Of a DNA stretch of 9,538 nt, positions 6,737-9,538 are shown piece by piece. The position numbers and the translations under genes are program-made. Each line of letters starts with the position of its first letter. The stretch's first letter is position 1. The DNA comes from Hyphomicrobiales bacterium (GTDB lineage Bacteria; Pseudomonadota; Alphaproteobacteria; Rhizobiales; JAKIUO01). The stretch is from NCBI GenBank assembly GCA_027069645.1, contig JALXEI010000373.1:1-9538 (forward strand). The letters are read 5' to 3'. The notes under the pieces were generated by a model. It saw only the letters and a program-made list of their open reading frames with translations. It made no database searches and had not been told where the DNA came from.

Positions 6737-8035
6737 ATGTCAGATCAGGATCTTGCACGCTTTTTTGGAGAGGGTCTGGCTTCGACAGACCCTGAAATCA
6801 CCGCCGCCATTAATGACGAGCTGCGACGTCAGCAAGAAGAGATCGAGCTGATCGCTTCTGAAAACATTGTTTCAAAAGCGGTGCTTGAAGCGGCTGGATC
6901 AGTGCTCACCAACAAATATGCCGAGGGCTATCCGGGGCGGCGCTATTATGGTGGCTGTCAATATGTCGATGTGGCGGAAAAGCTGGCCATTGAGCGGGCC
7001 AAAAAGCTGTTTGATTGCGCTTATGTCAATGTGCAGCCCAATTCGGGGTCGCAGGCCAATCAGGGAGCGATGATGGCGCTCATCAAGCCTGGTGACACGA
7101 TTTTGGGCATGAGCCTTGACGCGGGGGGGCATTTGACCCACGGCGCACGCCCCAACCAGTCGGGCAAATGGTTCAATGCGGTGCAATATGGTGTGGATAA
7201 AGACACCCACAGGATAGACTTTGACGAAGTGGAAAAACTGGCTCGCGAGCACAAGCCAAAGCTCATTATCGCCGGGGGATCGGCCTATCCGCGTGAGATC
7301 GACTTTGCCCGCTTCCGCAAGATTGCCGATGAGGTCGGGGCCTTTTTCATGGTCGATATGGCGCATTTCGCCGGTCTGGTGGCTGGCGGTGTGCATCCGA
7401 GCCCCTTGCCTCATGCCGATGTGGTAACCACGACGACTCACAAGACCCTGCGCGGTTCGCGCGGCGGCATGATCCTGTCGAACAATGAGGAACTGGGCAA
7501 AAAAATCAATTCGGCCATTTTCCCGGGGCTTCAGGGTGGGCCGCTGATGCATGTCATTGCCGCCAAAGCGGTGGCCTTTGGCGAGGCCCTGACCCCGGCC
7601 TTCAAAAAATATGCGCAAAACGTCAAAGACAATGCGAGGGTACTGGGTGAAGTGCTGGTTGAAGGCGGGCTTGATCTGGTGTCGGGTGGTACCGATACCC
7701 ATGTCATTCTAGTCGACCTGCGTCCCAAGGATCTGACCGGGCGTGCCGCCGAGCGGGCTCTGGGGCGTGCGAATATCACTTGCAATAAAAACGGCGTGCC
7801 GTTCGATCCGCAAAAGCCGACCATTACATCGGGCATCCGGCTGGGTTCCCCGGCAGCGACCACACGCGGCTTTGGTCAGGAAGAGTTCAAACAGGTCGGG
7901 GCGCTTATTCTTGAGGTCCTGGATGGGCTGAAGGAAAACGGCAAGGACGGCAATGGCAAGGTCGAGGACGCGGTTAAGGCCAGGGCGAAGGCTCTGTGCG
8001 GCAACTTCCCGATTTATCAGGATATGAGCGTTTAG
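6737..8035 (+). CDS. glyA: serine hydroxymethyltransferase
   Basis: This PLP enzyme interconverts serine + tetrahydrofolate and glycine + 5,10-methylene-tetrahydrofolate, the main cytoplasmic source of one-carbon units. The 432-residue length is normal. Landmarks are IELIASENIVSKAVLEAAGS, NKYAEGYPGRRYYGGCQYVD, NVQPNSGSQANQGAMMALI, GHLTHG, DMAHFAGLVAGG, VTTTTHKTLRGSRGG with PLP-binding Lys236, and IFPGLQGGPLMHVIAAKA. ATG 6737 (MSDQDLARFF) is preferred over an in-frame upstream start at 6683 because AGGGGA (6724-6729) is 7 bases ahead. It is followed by nrdR and ribD on the same strand, a conserved order in alphaproteobacteria. The 171-base gap to nrdR suggests separate or attenuated expression. 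Confidence 0.97.
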   Translation: MSDQDLARFFGEGLASTDPEITAAINDELRRQQEEIELIASENIVSKAVLEAAGSVLTNKYAEGYPGRRYYGGCQYVDVAEKLAIERAKKLFDCAYVNVQPNSGSQANQGAMMALIKPGDTILGMSLDAGGHLTHGARPNQSGKWFNAVQYGVDKDTHRIDFDEVEKLAREHKPKLIIAGGSAYPREIDFARFRKIADEVGAFFMVDMAHFAGLVAGGVHPSPLPHADVVTTTTHKTLRGSRGGMILSNNEELGKKINSAIFPGLQGGPLMHVIAAKAVAFGEALTPAFKKYAQNVKDNARVLGEVLVEGGLDLVSGGTDTHVILVDLRPKDLTGRAAERALGRANITCNKNGVPFDPQKPTITSGIRLGSPAATTRGFGQEEFKQVGALILEVLDGLKENGKDGNGKVEDAVKARAKALCGNFPIYQDMSV

Positions 8036-8051
8036 TTGCCCTGTCGGGCAA
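8036..8051 (+). repeat. short hairpin directly after the glyA stop
   Basis: TTGCCC (8036-8041) and GGGCAA (8046-8051) form a perfect 6-bp stem with loop TGTC, starting on the base after the glyA stop. It lacks a T-run, so it is not a standard terminator; it may protect the mRNA 3' end. Confidence 0.4.
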
Positions 8052-8088
8052 TGTCCTTCCGGACGGGACGCTTGCGCAGCGGGCGGCA

Positions 8089-8144
8089 AAAGGCCAGCCC
8101 TTTGCAAACCCGTTACAAAACGGTTTCCAAAGGCTCGCCTTTGG
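8089..8144 (+). repeat. overlapping alternative hairpins between glyA and nrdR
   Basis: AGCC-TTTG-AAACC-GTT (8096-8114) folds against AAC-GGTTT-CAAA-GGCT (8119-8135) into a 16-bp stem with small bulges and loop ACAA. Alternatively CCAAAGGC (8127-8134) pairs perfectly with GCCTTTGG (8137-8144) across two bases, or AAAGG (8089-8093) pairs with CCTTT (8099-8103). These structures exclude each other. There is no T-run after them. Confidence 0.45.
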
Positions 8145-8206
8145 TGCCGGCTGCACAGGCCGCTTGACCGGCGAGGTCATTTACTCTCAAAGAGGAATAA
8201 AATCCC

Positions 8207-8668
8207 ATGCGCTGTCCGCAATGTGGTGAAAAAAATTCACAGGTCAAGGACAGTCGCCCGTCCGAGGATGATACGGTGGTGCGGCGGCGGCGTGAATGTG
8301 CAGCTTGCGGGGCGCGGTTCACCACTTTTGAGCGTGTGCAGTTGCGCGAGCTGGTGGTGGTCAAGCGTTCGGGCAAGCATCTGCCCTTCGACCGGGAAAA
8401 GCTGGTGCGTTCCATATCCATCGCCACACGCAAGCGCGATATTGACATTGTCACCATTGAAACACTGGTCGATGAGATCACGCGCAAACTGGAAAAGCAG
8501 AGCATGGCGGAGATTTCCACGCGCCGGATTGGTCTGCTGGTGATGGAGGCGTTGAAGCAGGTGGATGACGTTTCCTTTGTGCGCTTTGCCTCGGTTTATC
8601 ATGACTTTCAGGACGTCGGTGATTTCTCGGATTTTCTGGAAGAGCTATCGGGCAAGGCCGAAGAATGA
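8207..8668 (+). CDS. nrdR: transcriptional repressor NrdR
   Basis: NrdR represses ribonucleotide reductase genes in response to the ATP/dATP ratio. The 153-residue product has the full architecture: an N-terminal zinc ribbon (C3-P-Q-C6 and C31-A-A-C34) with the basic RRRREC segment between the pairs, then the ATP-cone from about residue 49 (VVVKRSGKHLPFDREKLVRSI to SFVRFASVYHDFQD). Length is typical. ATG 8207 has AGAGGA (8191-8196) 10 bases ahead and starts right at the MRCPQC motif. I saw no NrdR box in the window, so its targets are elsewhere. The stop overlaps the ribD start by 4 bases. Confidence 0.96.
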   Translation: MRCPQCGEKNSQVKDSRPSEDDTVVRRRRECAACGARFTTFERVQLRELVVVKRSGKHLPFDREKLVRSISIATRKRDIDIVTIETLVDEITRKLEKQSMAEISTRRIGLLVMEALKQVDDVSFVRFASVYHDFQDVGDFSDFLEELSGKAEE

Positions 8669-9538
8669 TGAGCGATCAGGACAGCCAGTTCATGCAAATG
8701 GCGCTCAACATGGCGTGGCGGGGGCTGGGAACGACGGCGCCCAATCCTTCTGTGGGTGCGGTGATTGTCGATGATCGTGGCGTTATTCTCGGGCGCGGCC
8801 GGACGCAACCGGGCGGGCGACCTCATGCCGAGGTTGAGGCTTTGGCGCGAGCGGGCGAGAAGGCGTGTGGTGCAACGCTTTATGTGACGCTGGAGCCTTG
8901 CAGCCACACCGGCAAATCCCCCCCTTGCGCCGATGCGGTGATAGAGGCGGGCATCCGGCGGGTGGTTTGTGCCTTGCGCGATCCTGATGAGCGGGTGGCG
9001 GGGAAGGGGTTTGCCAGGTTGCGCGAAGCCGGAATTGAGGTGTTTGAAAATATTTTGCACGATGAGGCGCACTGGCTGACGTTGGGGCACATTTTGCGTG
9101 TGACGAAACAGCGCCCATTTGTGCAGTTGAAACTGGCTACCGATGCCGACGGGCTGATTGCGCCAGGTGATGGTGCGCCGGTCTGGGTGACGAGTGAGGA
9201 GGCGCGAGCACGGGGGCATTTGCTGCGGGCGCAGGCCGATGCCATACTGGTGGGGATCGGCACGGTGCTGGCGGATGATCCGGCACTCGATTGTCGTTTG
9301 CCGGGGCTTGAGGGGCAAAGCCCGGATATCATCGTGCTGGATCGGAAAAAGCGTTTGCCACAGGAATCAAAAATTGCAGCAAGTAGGCGCTTGATGAAGG
9401 TTTCGGGTACCGAAACAGTCACCGATTTATTGGGAGAACTGGCCGGCATGGGCGTAACCCGCCTGCTGGTCGAGGGTGGCCCGCATGTCTGGCGCTCTTT
9501 TCTGGATGCCGGGCTGGTGGACGAGATCGTGCATTTTC
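8665..9538 (+). CDS. ribD: bifunctional riboflavin deaminase/reductase RibD (3' end cut off)
   Basis: RibD carries out the second and third steps of riboflavin synthesis from GTP: deamination of the pyrimidine, then NADPH-dependent reduction of the ribosyl chain. The frame is open to the right edge, giving 291 codons of an expected 360-380. The deaminase domain (about 8-150) shows TAPNPSVGAVIV, HAEVEAL with Zn ligand His54 and catalytic Glu56, and LEPCSHTGKSPPC with Zn ligands Cys79 and Cys88. The reductase domain begins near 150 (RPFVQLKLATDADGLIA) and shows ARGHLLRAQADAILVGIGTVLADDP and LLVEGGPHVWRSFLDAGLVDEI. The start is at the ATGA overlap with nrdR, with tandem ATG codons (8665, 8668) and only a weak ribosome site, so translation is probably coupled. 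In relatives ribE/ribC, ribH and nusB often follow; these would be outside the window. Confidence 0.95.
   Translation, partial: MMSDQDSQFMQMALNMAWRGLGTTAPNPSVGAVIVDDRGVILGRGRTQPGGRPHAEVEALARAGEKACGATLYVTLEPCSHTGKSPPCADAVIEAGIRRVVCALRDPDERVAGKGFARLREAGIEVFENILHDEAHWLTLGHILRVTKQRPFVQLKLATDADGLIAPGDGAPVWVTSEEARARGHLLRAQADAILVGIGTVLADDPALDCRLPGLEGQSPDIIVLDRKKRLPQESKIAASRRLMKVSGTETVTDLLGELAGMGVTRLLVEGGPHVWRSFLDAGLVDEIVHF

Noticed and set aside
6899..7702. 267-codon frame on the - strand
   Set aside because: It is antisense to glyA and has no recognisable protein features.

Overview
The window looks like an ordinary chromosomal segment of an alphaproteobacterium, most likely of the order Hyphomicrobiales (Rhizobiales). 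Three things point there: the order glyA-nrdR-ribD on one strand, a two-module (about 370 aa) dCTP deaminase, and a SAM-II riboswitch ahead of the O-succinylhomoserine sulfhydrylase gene metZ. Genus and species cannot be read from the sequence. There are no tRNA or rRNA genes, no insertion sequences and no CRISPR array.

Left part (1-3260, + strand): the 3' part of a YyaL/DUF255-type gene, cut by the left edge, ends in a DsbD-alpha-like redox domain. A 100-codon gene for a small exported protein follows; it resembles the beginning of a YkuD L,D-transpeptidase and may be a decayed paralogue of the next gene. That next gene encodes an intact, exported L,D-transpeptidase (HxxxSHGCVRM active site). 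The common theme is the cell envelope and periplasm.

Middle (3220-6371): a hairpin terminator separates the transpeptidase gene from the convergent dcd gene (- strand). dcd and metZ diverge from a 305-base control region. On the metZ side this region holds, in order, a sigma70-like promoter, a SAM-II aptamer, a rho-independent terminator with a UUCG loop and a strong Shine-Dalgarno. Complementary segments suggest that SAM binding controls transcription termination before metZ. A conserved-looking but unrecognised 139-aa protein is encoded convergently to metZ.

Right part (6372-9538, + strand): after a 365-base gap with a 10-bp inverted repeat come glyA (serine hydroxymethyltransferase), nrdR (ribonucleotide reductase repressor) and ribD (riboflavin deaminase/reductase, cut by the right edge). 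nrdR and ribD overlap by 4 bases (ATGA). The glyA-nrdR gap contains several mutually exclusive hairpins.

The genes serve sulfur amino acid and one-carbon metabolism (metZ, glyA), deoxynucleotide supply (dcd, nrdR), flavin synthesis (ribD) and the envelope. I found no clearly new multi-gene system. The most interesting items are the metZ leader, the possible transpeptidase remnant, and the DUF255-DsbD-alpha fusion.
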